Positions 1 to 9,044 of a stretch of 41,310 bases of DNA are shown piece after piece. Under the pieces are notes generated by a model. It saw only the letters and a list, made by a program, of their open reading frames with translations, was not told the DNA's origin and ran no database searches. The translations under genes were made by a program, and so were the position numbers. The DNA is from Clostridia bacterium (GTDB lineage: Bacteria > Bacillota > Clostridia > TANB77 > CAG-508), in the NCBI GenBank assembly GCA_022796855.1, contig JAAWJM010000005.1, positions 1-41,310 of the forward strand, read 5' to 3'. The first letter of the stretch is position 1. Each line of letters begins with the position of its first letter.

Positions 1-687
1 GCCGTCCCGCACGGAGTCCATCCAAATGGTGGTATAATTCGTAATACTAGGATGATTCATAAGCAATTCACGAGACATAAGCGAAATATCATAAGCCGAA
101 GTCTCATGCCCATCTTCATCAATCCCATGGCAATTTTTAAAAGTAGTATCCTTCATACCAAGAGCCTGTGCTTTTTGGTTCATTTGAAGCACAAATCCTT
201 CCTCAGAACCTGCCAAATATTCTGCCATAGCAACGGTACAATCATTAGCAGAAACCACACAAATTGCCTTTAACATCTCATTTACCGTCAAACTTTCACG
301 AGTATCTAACCAAATTTGAGACCCACCCATACTACGAGCGTTTTCACTACAAGGAATTTGAGTATCCAACGTAATTTTGCCACTATCCAAAGCCTCCATA
401 ATCAGCAAAATCGTCATAACCTTTGTCACACTAGCCGGTTTTAACTTTTCATGCATATGATGGTCATAAAGCACTTTACCAGAATTCTGCTCTATCAAAA
501 CAGCCCCACCACACTCTAAATTCAGTAAAGGCGAACCATCCGAAGAAGCATTTGCATTAACCGAAGAAGTAACCTCATCCGAAGACCAGACAAACTCCCC
601 CGAAGCCCCAAAAGAAACAACGGGAAACAACAAACTGAAAATTAGCACAAACACCATAACCTTGCTAGTAATTTTATTTACATACAT
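1..687 (-). CDS. D-alanyl-D-alanine carboxypeptidase (DacF/PBP5-like, peptidase S11), partial
   Basis: Reading the minus strand from the ATG at 687 gives 229 codons that run off the left edge. The start follows a strong AGGAGG ribosome site. Residues 1-28 form a signal peptide (MYVNKITSKVMVFVLIFSLL, then PVVSFGAS). The penicillin-binding signatures are present: SVTK (SxxK nucleophile, in KPASVTKVMT) and SAN (in VVSAND). The C-terminal KTG box lies outside the window. The family trims the terminal D-Ala from peptidoglycan pentapeptides outside the membrane, and sporulating Clostridia often carry several copies. The codon at 9-7 is CGG, one of very few in-frame CGG codons in the window, in SVRDG close to the cut edge. 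Family identity is secure; the exact paralogue (dacA, dacB or dacF) is not. Confidence 0.9.
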   Translation of the reverse strand, partial: MYVNKITSKVMVFVLIFSLLFPVVSFGASGEFVWSSDEVTSSVNANASSDGSPLLNLECGGAVLIEQNSGKVLYDHHMHEKLKPASVTKVMTILLIMEALDSGKITLDTQIPCSENARSMGGSQIWLDTRESLTVNEMLKAICVVSANDCTVAMAEYLAGSEEGFVLQMNQKAQALGMKDTTFKNCHGIDEDGHETSAYDISLMSRELLMNHPSITNYTTIWMDSVRDG

Positions 688-751
688 CCTAAAACCTCCA
701 TAAAAAAGATTATTAAACCATATGCGATAGGGAGGAAAAATAGAAGTAAGA

Positions 752-1156
752 TTACTTATTTAATTGCAAATATTCTTTTAAGGCATGTTGTAGCACTTGA
801 GAAAAGTTAACTTTATTCTTCTCAGCAAAATCATTAAGCCATTTCGGAATGGTTAGTGTTTTTTTTACAGCACTATTTTCGACTGTTAATCGAAACAAAG
901 GCATATTCACTTCTACCAAAACAGCCCTTTCATTTGGTTTTAATACAATTTCATTTAGCTTACTAGGAGTAGGCAAAATGTCGCCATCTTCTTCTGCACA
1001 AACAAGATAAAGACCTAAAGAATCCTTTGCCATATATAAGGCTTCTTCATCTGTTGAGGCACAAGAAATACAACCAGATAAATCTGGAAACGAAATTGAA
1101 ATCCCATCCTTATCATAACAAAAAATAGCGGGATACATATAATAATCTTTTTTCAT
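752..1156 (-). CDS. hicB: HicB-family antitoxin
   Basis: A 134-residue protein with an N-terminal HicB-like partial RNase H fold (YPAIFCYDKDGISISFPDL, then SGCISCASTDEEAL) and a C-terminal ribbon-helix-helix/Arc-like segment (TLTIPKWLNDFAEKN, then VNFSQVLQHAL). That is the usual layout of an antitoxin that binds the toxin through the N-domain and DNA through the C-domain. It lies 11 bases downstream of hicA on the same strand, so the two are co-transcribed, toxin gene first. It probably represses the promoter at 1392-1420. Assignment by fold pattern and partner gene is strong. Confidence 0.9.
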   Translation of the reverse strand: MKKDYYMYPAIFCYDKDGISISFPDLSGCISCASTDEEALYMAKDSLGLYLVCAEEDGDILPTPSKLNEIVLKPNERAVLVEVNMPLFRLTVENSAVKKTLTIPKWLNDFAEKNKVNFSQVLQHALKEYLQLNK

Positions 1157-1167
1157 AAAACACTCCT

Positions 1168-1368
1168 TTAACCCAATCGAATACCAGATTGTTTTTCAAT
1201 GCTTTTTAAAGTTCCAATTGGGAAATCTTTTCTAGGATGAGGAACAACAACTCTACCCTTTTTTACTGGATGCTTAAAAGAATGATGACTACCAGTAGCA
1301 GATTGATATTCGTACCAACCATCCGCAATAAGAAGTTTTATAATCTCTTTTGATGAATAACTTTTCAA
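1168..1368 (-). CDS. hicA: HicA-family mRNA interferase toxin
   Basis: A 66-residue basic protein with the HicA dsRBD-like fold: MKSYSSKEIIKLLIADGWY, then the catalytic-histidine segment TGSHHSFKHP, then a strand with VVVPHPRKDFPIGTLKSI. In the family the conserved His of the G-S-H-x-x-F motif is required for RNA cleavage; it is present, so the toxin looks intact. The gene is first in a two-gene operon with hicB. A GGAG ribosome site precedes the ATG, and the promoter lies about 25 bases upstream. Confidence 0.92.
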   Translation of the reverse strand: MKSYSSKEIIKLLIADGWYEYQSATGSHHSFKHPVKKGRVVVPHPRKDFPIGTLKSIEKQSGIRLG

Positions 1369-1391
1369 ACAGCATTCTCCTTACCTATTAA

Positions 1392-1420
1392 ATTATAGCA
1401 CGTACAATAACACGTGTCAA
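1392..1420 (-). promoter_or_regulatory. hicAB promoter with embedded inverted-repeat operator candidate
   Basis: On the minus strand a perfect -35 TTGACA (1420-1415) and -10 TATAAT (1397-1392) are separated by exactly 17 bases. The spacer holds an inverted repeat, CACGT-8 nt-ACGTG (plus-strand 1399-1403 and 1412-1416). That is where a ribbon-helix-helix HicB repressor would be expected to bind. The promoter is directly visible; the operator role is inferred. Confidence 0.75.
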
Positions 1421-1541
1421 ATAATATTGCTTTTTTGGGAAAAAATAATTTAGAAATAAATTATTTAGAAACAATAACTACAATATAATACAAAATGAAA
1501 CAAAAAGCAAGAGAAAGCCAGAAAGAAATTTCTAAAAAATA

Positions 1542-1570
1542 TTGCAAAAGCCTACGGAACATGATAGAAT
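1542..1570 (+). promoter_or_regulatory. Probable sigma-A promoter of the pyr operon
   Basis: TTGCAA (1542-1547), a 17-base spacer, and TAGAAT (1565-1570) lie 31 bases before the pyrC start. The resulting leader is too short for a PyrR-type attenuator and I see no terminator hairpin in it. Confidence 0.6.
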
Positions 1571-1600
1571 GGGACAAGAAATAAATAAAGGAGTGAGGAT

Positions 1601-2875
1601 ATGACAATCTTATTAAAAAACGGAACTGTAATTGATTATGCGTCAAGATGTAACCAAAAAATGGATATTTTAGTAAAAGACAGAAAAATCGCAAAAATTG
1701 CCAATCAAATTAATGAAGTAGCGGACAATACCATTGACTGTACTGGTCTTATGGTAATGCCTGGAATGATTGACATGCATTGTCATCTAAGACAACCAGG
1801 ATTTGAGTATAAAGAAACAATTGAAACTGGATCGAAAAGTGCTGTTAAGGGTGGTTTTACAACAATTTGTCCTATGCCCAATACCAAACCAACCCCAGAT
1901 AGCGCTATTATTTTGAAAGAAATTATCGAAGAAGCAAAACGAGTAAACCTATGTAATGTTCTTCCATATTCCAGTGTTTCCAAAGGAGAAAAGGGAGAAG
2001 AATTAGTTAATTTTGAAGAAATGAGAGAAGCAGGAGCCATTGCCTTTTCCGATGATGGAATGCCAGTGGTAAATGCAAAAATGATGAGAGAAGCCATGAT
2101 AAAGGCAGATAAAGAAGGGACATTTGTTGCCTCCCATTGTGAAGAAAAATCCGTCGCAAGCGGTGCCATCAATGAAGGAGAAGTTGCTAAAAAATTAGAA
2201 GTAGAAGGCGTATTACCAGAAGCCGAAGAAATTATGGCAGCACGTGAAATCGTTATATCCGAAACCAATAAAGTAAGAGGACATATTTGCCACATTAGTA
2301 CCAAAACCTCAGTCGCTATGATACGAGATGCCAAAAAAAGAGGAGTGCCAATTACTTGCGAAACATGCCCACACTATTATAGTTTTACCGTAAAAGAAGT
2401 ATTAGAATCGGGAACCAATGCAAAAATGAACCCACCACTAAGAGAAGAAGAAGATAGAAAAGCCATTATCAAAGGGTTACAAGATGGTACCATTGATGCC
2501 ATCATTACGGACCATGCACCACACAGTGAAGAAGAAAAACAAAAACCACTAAGCCAAGCACCAAATGGAATTATAGGATTTGAAACAGCACTATCCGCAA
2601 GCATTACAAACTTAATCGAACCAAAACACCTAAGCTATTTAGACCTAGTTCGTCTAACCTCATACGTACCTGCAAAACTACTAAAACTAGAAACCAAAGG
2701 ACAACTAAAAGAAGGATATGATGCTGATATTACCATATTTGACCCAAACCTAGAATATGTATATGAAAAAGAAAGTATTGTATCAAAATCCAAAAACACA
2801 CCATTCATCGGTAAAAAATTAAAAGGAAAAGTCATGTACACCATCGTAGGTGGAAGAATTGTATACGAGAAATAA
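1601..2875 (+). CDS. pyrC: Dihydroorotase
   Basis: A 424-residue cytosolic amidohydrolase that cyclises N-carbamoyl-aspartate to dihydroorotate, step three of pyrimidine synthesis. Visible family motifs: the metal-binding DMHCHLRQPG near residue 58, FSDDGMPV, ASHCEE, GHICHIST, and the catalytic ITDHAPH. The length is normal for the type I (PyrC/AllB-like) class. The ATG at 1601 has a GGAG site 8-11 bases upstream. First gene of the operon pyrC-pyrF-nudix-pyrK-pyrD. No frame break and no in-frame CGG codon was found. Confidence 0.97.
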   Translation: MTILLKNGTVIDYASRCNQKMDILVKDRKIAKIANQINEVADNTIDCTGLMVMPGMIDMHCHLRQPGFEYKETIETGSKSAVKGGFTTICPMPNTKPTPDSAIILKEIIEEAKRVNLCNVLPYSSVSKGEKGEELVNFEEMREAGAIAFSDDGMPVVNAKMMREAMIKADKEGTFVASHCEEKSVASGAINEGEVAKKLEVEGVLPEAEEIMAAREIVISETNKVRGHICHISTKTSVAMIRDAKKRGVPITCETCPHYYSFTVKEVLESGTNAKMNPPLREEEDRKAIIKGLQDGTIDAIITDHAPHSEEEKQKPLSQAPNGIIGFETALSASITNLIEPKHLSYLDLVRLTSYVPAKLLKLETKGQLKEGYDADITIFDPNLEYVYEKESIVSKSKNTPFIGKKLKGKVMYTIVGGRIVYEK

Positions 2876-2876
2876 C

Positions 2877-2906
2877 ACCGTAGGGGTCGATGCCCACATC
2901 GAACCG
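2877..2906 (+). repeat. Short palindromic repeat, family A, copy 1
   Basis: ACCGTAGGGG followed by a TCGATG-CCCA-CATCGA hairpin and ACCG, two bases after the pyrC stop. Near-identical copies lie at 5208-5240 and 13982-14014. Versions with the same GTAGGGG head but a different palindromic core lie at 13077-13112, 22571-22608 and 29181-29207. It resembles REP/MITE-type intergenic elements. Confidence 0.8.
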
Positions 2907-2939
2907 AAAATAAAAAAATAATCCAAAAGGAGAGAAACC

Positions 2940-3873
2940 ATGAAAAATGCAATGGATCAATTAATTGATAAAATAAAACAAATGGACAATCCAACCGTAA
3001 TGGGACTAGACCCAAGATACGACATGTTGCCAACTTGTATTACGAAAAAATATGAAAACACGATCAAAGGAGCATGTGAAGCAATCCTAGAATTCAACCA
3101 AGCACTAATCGATGCTACATATGACATCATTCCAGCCATAAAACCACAAATTGCTTTTTACGAAATGTTTGGCACAGATGGAATAAACGTATTCAAACAA
3201 ACCTGTGATTATGCAAGAAAAAAAGGTATGATTGTCATTGCCGATATCAAAAGAGGAGACATAGGCTCTACCGCAAGTGGATACTCCAATGCCTACCTTG
3301 GAAAAACCCCATTATTAGAAAAAGAAGAACCTATCTTCAATGTCGACTTTGCCACCATCAACCCATACTTAGGAATCGACGGGATTAAACCATTCATCGA
3401 AGATTGCAAACAATATGGAAAAGGTATTTTCATCATCGACAAAACCTCAAACCCATCCTCAGGAGAACTACAAGACCTAAAACTAGAAAATGGAAATACC
3501 ATCTATGAGCAAGTAGCCCTATTAATTGAAAAATGGGGAGAAGACCTAAGAGGAGAGTACGGTTATAGTAGTATATCCTCTGTTGTAGGAGCAACGTATC
3601 CAGAACAGCTACAAACCCTAAGAAAACTAGCACCACATACCTTCTTCTTAATTCCAGGCTATGGAGCACAGCGGAGGAAAAGCAAAAGACATTGCACTAG
3701 GGTTTGACCAAAATGGAATAGGAGGCATTGTCAATGCCTCAAGAAGCTTAATGTGTGCATACAAAAAAGAAGAATGGAAAGAACAATTCTCCGAAGAAGA
3801 GTTTGCAAAAGCCACAAGAGCGGAAGCCATAAAAATGAGAGACGAATTAAACGAAGCAATCAAACATAAATAA
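2940..3873 (+). CDS. pyrF: Orotidine 5'-phosphate decarboxylase, requires +1 shift at 3672
   Basis: The PyrF long-form (UMP synthase-like) decarboxylase makes UMP from OMP. Frame one (from ATG 2940) shows MGLDPRYDMLP, the catalytic IADIKRGDIGSTA and IPGYGAQ. The reading then continues only in the +1 frame from 3673 (GGKAKDIALGFDQNGIGGIV) to the stop at 3873. Skipping the C at 3672 gives one 310-residue protein of normal length, with the conserved phosphate-loop GYGAQGG intact. Without the shift, translation stops at 3707 and loses the active-site phosphate loop. The ribosome site GGAG precedes the start. Either a recoded gene or a single-base sequence error; the same pattern recurs in six other genes here. 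Confidence 0.93.
3672..3675 (+). other. Candidate +1 recoding site CGGA in pyrF
   Basis: Zero-frame codons read CAG CGG AGG. Skipping C3672 gives CAG GGA GGA, restoring the Q-G-G of the phosphate-binding loop. Confidence 0.7.
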
Positions 3874-3880
3874 TGTGTGT

Positions 3881-3932
3881 AAGCCCCCCCAGTCGCTAAA
3901 TTGCGACAGCCCCCTTAAGAAAAGGGGACTTT
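3881..3932 (-). repeat. Double-hairpin repeat, family B, copy 1
   Basis: Read on the minus strand, this holds a CCCCTT-AAGGGG hairpin followed by GGGCT, a GTCGC-GCGAC hairpin and a G-run. The same arrangement is found in plus orientation at 28737-28790. It sits between pyrF and the nudix gene. It could act as a processing or partial termination element; its repetition points to a mobile or REP-like origin. Confidence 0.75.
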
Positions 3933-3971
3933 TAGCACTGTTTTTACATAAAGAAAAAGGAGAAAACAGAA

Positions 3972-4391
3972 ATGCAAATTGGAAAAGATTATATTGGAGT
4001 AGGTTGTGGTGCATTTATTATAAATGACCAAAACGAATTATTATTACAACAAAGAAATAAATCACCAGAAAAGGAATATTGGTCAATACCAGGTGGAAAA
4101 GTAGAAATGTTTGAAACATTCGATCAAGCAGTCAAAAGAGAAGTAAAAGAAGAAACTGGTGTTGATATAGAGGTAATAGAACTCCTTGGCATTTGCGACC
4201 ATATTGTACCAAATGAAAAGGTACATTGGGTATCACCAGCATATTTATGTAAGATTACAAAAGGAGAACCTACCATCATGGAACCAAAAAAACATACAGA
4301 TATGAAATGGTTTTCATTAGAACAATTGCCACCAAATTTAACCATTACTACAAAAAACGCATTAGAATGTTACAAAAAATATAAAAAATAA
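3972..4391 (+). CDS. Nudix hydrolase inside the pyr operon
   Basis: A 139-residue protein with a complete Nudix box, G-x5-E-x7-REV-x-EETG-x, in GGKVEMFETFDQAVKREV then KEETGVDIEV. It should therefore hydrolyse a nucleoside diphosphate linked to another moiety, using Mg2+. The substrate cannot be read from the sequence; the best general match is the MutT/NUDT-like NTP pyrophosphohydrolase group. It is preceded by an AAGGAG site and followed 15 bases later by pyrK on the same strand, so it belongs to the pyrimidine operon. A role in cleaning pyrimidine nucleotides is inference from context only. Confidence 0.9.
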   Translation: MQIGKDYIGVGCGAFIINDQNELLLQQRNKSPEKEYWSIPGGKVEMFETFDQAVKREVKEETGVDIEVIELLGICDHIVPNEKVHWVSPAYLCKITKGEPTIMEPKKHTDMKWFSLEQLPPNLTITTKNALECYKKYKK

Positions 4392-4405
4392 AAAAGGAGA
4401 AAAAG

Positions 4406-5201
4406 ATGAAAGTAAATTGCAAAGCTGAAATTGTAAAAATTGAACAGTTAAAAGAAGATATTTATAAATTTAGTGTAAAAGCAGACGAAATGGTAAAACA
4501 AGCGAAACCTCGGACATTTTATTGAAATTCGAGTAGTAGATGACATTGAGCCATTATTAAGAAGACCAATTAGTATCTACAATTTAGAAAAAGAAAAAGG
4601 AATATTAGAATTTATTTTTCAAGTAAAAGGAAAAGGAACTAGTCTTCTTGCTAATCGTAAGGTAGGAGAAAAATTAGACATTCTTGGACCACTTGGGTAT
4701 GGAACCTTTAAAGTAAAAGATTATAAAAAGGTATCCATTATTGGAGGAGGAATTGGAATCTTCCCATTATATGAATTAGCAAAAGAACTAAAACAACAAA
4801 CTACAACCAATGTACAAGTATATTTGGGATTTCGAAATAAAGACCTAATAACACTAGAAAAAGAGTTTAAAGAAGTATCGGACGAACTTATTATTACGAC
4901 AGACGATGGAAGCTATGGAATTTCCGGATTTGCTATAAATGAACTAAAAAAAGACTGCCAACAAGAAACACCAGACAAAATATTTGCCTGTGGACCATTA
5001 CCAATGCTAAAAGCAGTGCAAGCCTTTGCTAAGGAACACAATATCCCATGTGAAATATCATTAGAACAAAAAATGGCATGTGGGCTTGGTGCATGTTTAG
5101 GATGTGCCGTAAAAACAGCCAAAAGCCCAAACGATGCACCAGAATATTGGCACGTATGTAAAGCAGGCCCAGTATTCAATGCCACAGATGTAGAAATTTA
5201 G
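4406..5201 (+). CDS. pyrK: Dihydroorotate dehydrogenase electron-transfer subunit, requires +1 shift at 4511
   Basis: PyrK carries FAD and a [2Fe-2S] cluster and passes electrons from PyrD to NAD+. The start is ATG 4406 after AAAAAGGAG. After 35 codons (ending QAKP) an extra C at 4511 breaks the frame; skipping it gives PGHFIEIR, the family's conserved P-G-x-F start of the FAD domain. Downstream are LLRRPISIYN (FAD), GGGIGIFPL (NAD), FACGPLPM, and the cluster cysteines CGLGACLGC with a later HVCKAGPVF. The reconstructed length of 264 residues is typical. It is followed by pyrD as in other Gram-positive genomes. Confidence 0.93.
4511..4514 (+). other. Candidate +1 recoding site CGGA in pyrK
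   Basis: Zero-frame CCT CGG ACA becomes CCT GGA CAT when C4511 is skipped, restoring the conserved PGHF. Both frames elsewhere in the gene are clean. Confidence 0.7.
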
Positions 5202-5207
5202 ATACAA

Positions 5208-5240
5208 ACCGTGTAGGGGTCGATGCCTTCATCGACCCGT
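5208..5240 (+). repeat. Short palindromic repeat, family A, copy 2
   Basis: ACCGTGTAGGGG plus a TCGATG-CCTT-CATCGA hairpin and CCCGT, seven bases after the pyrK stop. A decayed piece (ACAGGTCGATGTA) follows around 5263-5275, perhaps a remnant of a second insertion. Confidence 0.8.
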
Positions 5241-5310
5241 AGATGAGAACAAGACATAAAAAACAGGTCGATGTATAAATAAATAATAATAGAAAAAGGA
5301 GAAAGCAATT

Positions 5311-6221
5311 ATGAATACAAGTGTTAATTTAGCGGGAATTAAGATGAAAAATCCAGTAACTGTTGCATCACGGAACATTTGGCTATGGAAGAGAATTTGA
5401 AGAATTTATTGACTTAAACAAACTTCGGAGGAATTTGTACCAAAGGAACCTCATTAAAACCAAGAGCGGGAAACAAACCACCACGTGTTTATGAAACACC
5501 AGCTGGCATGTTAAATGCCATTGGGCTTCAAAATCCGGGAGTTACCTATTTTATGGAAAATGACTTACCATATCTTAAAAAATTTGATACTGCCATAATT
5601 GTGAATGCCTGTGGAAGTACCATAGAAGATTACGTAGAACTTGCCAAAGTATTAAACACATTAGATATTGATGGAGTTGAACTAAATTTATCTTGCCCAA
5701 ATGTAAAAGCAGGATGTTTAGCATTTGGAACCACATATGAAGGAGTAAAAGAAGTTACTTCACAAGTAAGAAAAGTATTAGACAAGCCATTAATTATAAA
5801 ACTAACACCAAACGTAACCGATATTACCATGCCAGCAAAAGGAGCTAAGGACGCAGGAGCTGATGGTATATCTTTAATTAATACCTTACTTGGAATGAGT
5901 ATCGATATTCATACAAGACGTCCACATCTAGCCAACAACACAGGAGGTCTATCTGGACCATGTGTGAAACCAGTAGGAGTCCGAATGGTATATCAAGTAT
6001 CAAAAGCAGTTAATATACCAATTCTAGGACTAGGAGGAATTGTAACAGCAAGTGATGCCATCGAATACATGTTAGCAGGAGCAAGTGCTATTTCCATAGG
6101 AACGGGAAACTTTATTGCACCAGATACGGCAATTAAAGTAGTAGATGGAATAGAAGACTATATGAAACAGTATCATATTAAAGACATAAACGAAATAGTG
6201 GGAACTGTTCAAATGAATTAA
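5311..6221 (+). CDS. pyrD: Dihydroorotate dehydrogenase catalytic subunit (class 1B), requires two +1 shifts
   Basis: The FMN enzyme oxidises dihydroorotate to orotate with PyrK. From ATG 5311 (site AAAGGAGAAAG) the protein begins MNTSVNLAGIKMKNPVTVAS. Skipping C5371 gives GTFGYGREFEEFIDLNKL; skipping C5426 gives GGICTKGTSLKPRAGN. Then follow AIGLQNPGV, ELNLSCPNVK (catalytic Cys of the class 1B NLSCPN motif), IIKLTPNV, GLSGP and GLGGIVTASDAIEYMLAGA. The reconstructed length of 302 residues is normal. Two independent extra bases of identical type only 55 bases apart are unlikely for a decaying gene whose remaining sequence is flawless. Confidence 0.93.
5371..5374 (+). other. Candidate +1 recoding site CGGA in pyrD, first
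   Basis: TCA CGG AAC becomes TCA GGA ACA, restoring the conserved ASGTFG of the FMN-binding start. Confidence 0.7.
5426..5429 (+). other. Candidate +1 recoding site CGGA in pyrD, second
   Basis: In the frame set by the first shift, CTT CGG AGG becomes CTT GGA GGA, restoring LGGICTKG. Confidence 0.7.
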
Positions 6222-6227
6222 AAAAGA

Positions 6228-6258
6228 CTCGTGTGAAAATAATGTTTCACACGAGCTT
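6228..6258. terminator. Bidirectional terminator between pyrD and the Rpn-type gene
   Basis: An 11-bp perfect stem CTCGTGTGAAA/TTTCACACGAG with a 6-nt loop, preceded by an A-run and followed by CTTT. The two genes converge here. Confidence 0.8.
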
Positions 6259-6261
6259 TAA

Positions 6262-7305
6262 TCAATTATGTTCTAAATCTAGCTTTAATGTTTCAATTTC
6301 TTCGATTGGTAATTTAGTAATCTTATGAATAAAATTGGTATCGAAGTCATTTTTTAGTAACTCAATAGCAATTTCTCGTTTATCTTTCAAAATCCCTTGT
6401 TCGATGCCTTGTTCGATGCCTTGTTCGATGCCTTGTTCGATGCCTTGTTCAATCCCTTGTTCAATCCCTTGTTCAATCCCTTGCTCAATTCCTTGCTCAA
6501 TTCCCTGCTTCATCCCTTCTTCAATCCCTTGCTCGATTCCTAATTCTCGACCTTCTTCTAATCCTCGCCTCATACCATTTCGAAACCCCGTATTGGTTGC
6601 GGTATTATACTCGTAAATAGCCTTTTCACGCCATTCGGCAAGCCTTTGCAATTTTTCATCTTCACTTAAGGTCTGCAATTTTTCATTTGCCTTTTTCAAT
6701 TCTTTGTTTTCTTCCATTTTTTTCATCACCCTTTCCGATTTGGGATTATTTAAGAAAGATAACCAATCCAATAAGGCATCATTATCATTAGAAATCCCAA
6801 CTATTTTTGGTAATTCTATTATATGAAATTCTAACTTTTTTGTCAATATGATTTTGCGATATTTTTCTTCAATTACTTTCCAAGAAGTATGATAGTCCAA
6901 ACTTTCTAGTCCCTGGACACAAAAATCGGTAATCAAAATAACAATTGTTTTTTGAAGACGATCATAAGATTGTCCAGATTTAATCTGTTTTGTATATATT
7001 CGTCCCCAGTAATACAAAATTCTTTCTTTAATTTCCTCTTGCTTAGCAACTTGCATTTCAATATTGCAGTATTCACAATGATTAATTTTAGCAATAATAT
7101 CCAATACTCCTAGCTTATCTTCCGGATAATCTCTTCGTAAGACAATGTTATTACTTAAATCAATACAATCAATCTTTTGTTCTAAAATAGCTTCTAAAAA
7201 TTTCGTGGTAATTGCTTCACTTCCCACTTCGCCAAACAAAGCTTGAAAAACGACATCTAATTTAGGGCAAAGAAGTGATGTCTCTTCTTGTAAATCATTT
7301 GACAT
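6262..7305 (-). CDS. Rpn/PD-(D/E)XK nuclease-family protein with GIEQ-repeat tail
   Basis: A 347-residue protein. Residues 1-230 match the Rpn/PDDEXK_2 'transposase-like nuclease' pattern: LCPKLDVVFQALFGE, LGVLDIIAKINHCEYCNIEMQ (the D...E-x-Q core), RILYYWGRIYTKQ, and a WLSFLNNP segment. A charged coiled coil follows, then GIEQGIEEGMKQ and nine perfect GIEQ units encoded by 12-nt repeats (6397-6504), then a short helical end. Members of this family are often found as many paralogues with E/Q/G-rich tails; DNA cleavage has been shown for E. coli Rpn proteins. The ATG is preceded by AAAGGATTTT. Function in this organism is unknown. Confidence 0.85.
   Translation of the reverse strand: MSNDLQEETSLLCPKLDVVFQALFGEVGSEAITTKFLEAILEQKIDCIDLSNNIVLRRDYPEDKLGVLDIIAKINHCEYCNIEMQVAKQEEIKERILYYWGRIYTKQIKSGQSYDRLQKTIVILITDFCVQGLESLDYHTSWKVIEEKYRKIILTKKLEFHIIELPKIVGISNDNDALLDWLSFLNNPKSERVMKKMEENKELKKANEKLQTLSEDEKLQRLAEWREKAIYEYNTATNTGFRNGMRRGLEEGRELGIEQGIEEGMKQGIEQGIEQGIEQGIEQGIEQGIEQGIEQGIEQGIEQGILKDKREIAIELLKNDFDTNFIHKITKLPIEEIETLKLDLEHN
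6397..6504 (-). repeat. Nine 12-nt in-frame tandem repeats (GIEQ)
   Basis: Nine contiguous 12-base units (four TTGTTCGATGCC, three TTGTTCAATCCC, two TTGCTCAATTCC on the plus strand) encode GIEQ on the minus strand. Unit length is a multiple of three, so copy-number change alters protein length without breaking the frame. The sub-blocks of identical units suggest recent slippage or unequal exchange. Confidence 0.95.
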
Positions 7306-7685
7306 ATAAAATCCTTTCTAAATTTTGCAGAATAGCAAAACTTGAACAAAAATTTACACGAATTTAAAGGTAGTGTAAAAATCATACCAAAAACAACAAT
7401 ACATCCATAATTTCGTTTTATTTTGGAAAATAGCAAGAACTAATTTCTTGAATGAAATTAATAAAAATAAAATGAAACAAATCCATACACACTTAAAAAC
7501 GTGCATAACCATATTAAAACACAAACAATAAACCGTTGTCAACAAAAACATTTCGCTAAAATTCGACAAGAAGGGATAAAAGATATTGATAAAAACATAA
7601 AAAAACAATTGAATTATAGGGTATATTATGATACGATAATGTCGAAATACGGTAAATCAAATTTGCCAAAGAAAGGGAAAAAGAT
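7306..7685. other. Intergenic region before purA
   Basis: 380 AT-rich bases. The only signal I can support is a weak promoter just before purA. The short open frames here (7354-7608 minus, 7501-7689 plus) have poor start sites and no recognisable content. I see no purine riboswitch core and no PurR-box pair. Confidence 0.5.
7609..7637 (+). promoter_or_regulatory. Possible purA promoter
   Basis: TTGAAT (7609-7614), a 17-base spacer and TACGAT (7632-7637) lie about 50 bases before the purA start. The -10 match is weak. Confidence 0.4.
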
Positions 7686-8943
<1,258 letters not shown>

Positions 8944-9044
8944 AAAAAATTGGATTTCAAAGGAAAGACAAATAAGAAAAGATTTAACTAGCTAGGTCTT
9001 CAAAAGACAAAATGTTAGAGAAAGAAAGGGGAAGAATATTAAGT

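Noticed and set aside
52..273. Open frame on the plus strand inside the carboxypeptidase region
   Set aside because: Antisense shadow of a clearly conserved gene, no ribosome site.
1571..1600. PyrR attenuator before pyrC
   Set aside because: Leader too short and no anti-terminator/terminator pair visible.
6397..6504. CRISPR-like tandem repeat
   Set aside because: Contiguous 12-nt coding units without spacers.
6335..6616. Plus-strand repetitive open frame (IPCS-type repeats) opposite the Rpn-like gene
   Set aside because: Reflects the 12-nt repeats read on the wrong strand.
7306..7685. Purine riboswitch or PurR boxes before purA
   Set aside because: Could not find the paired-loop core or the CGAA-type box pair.
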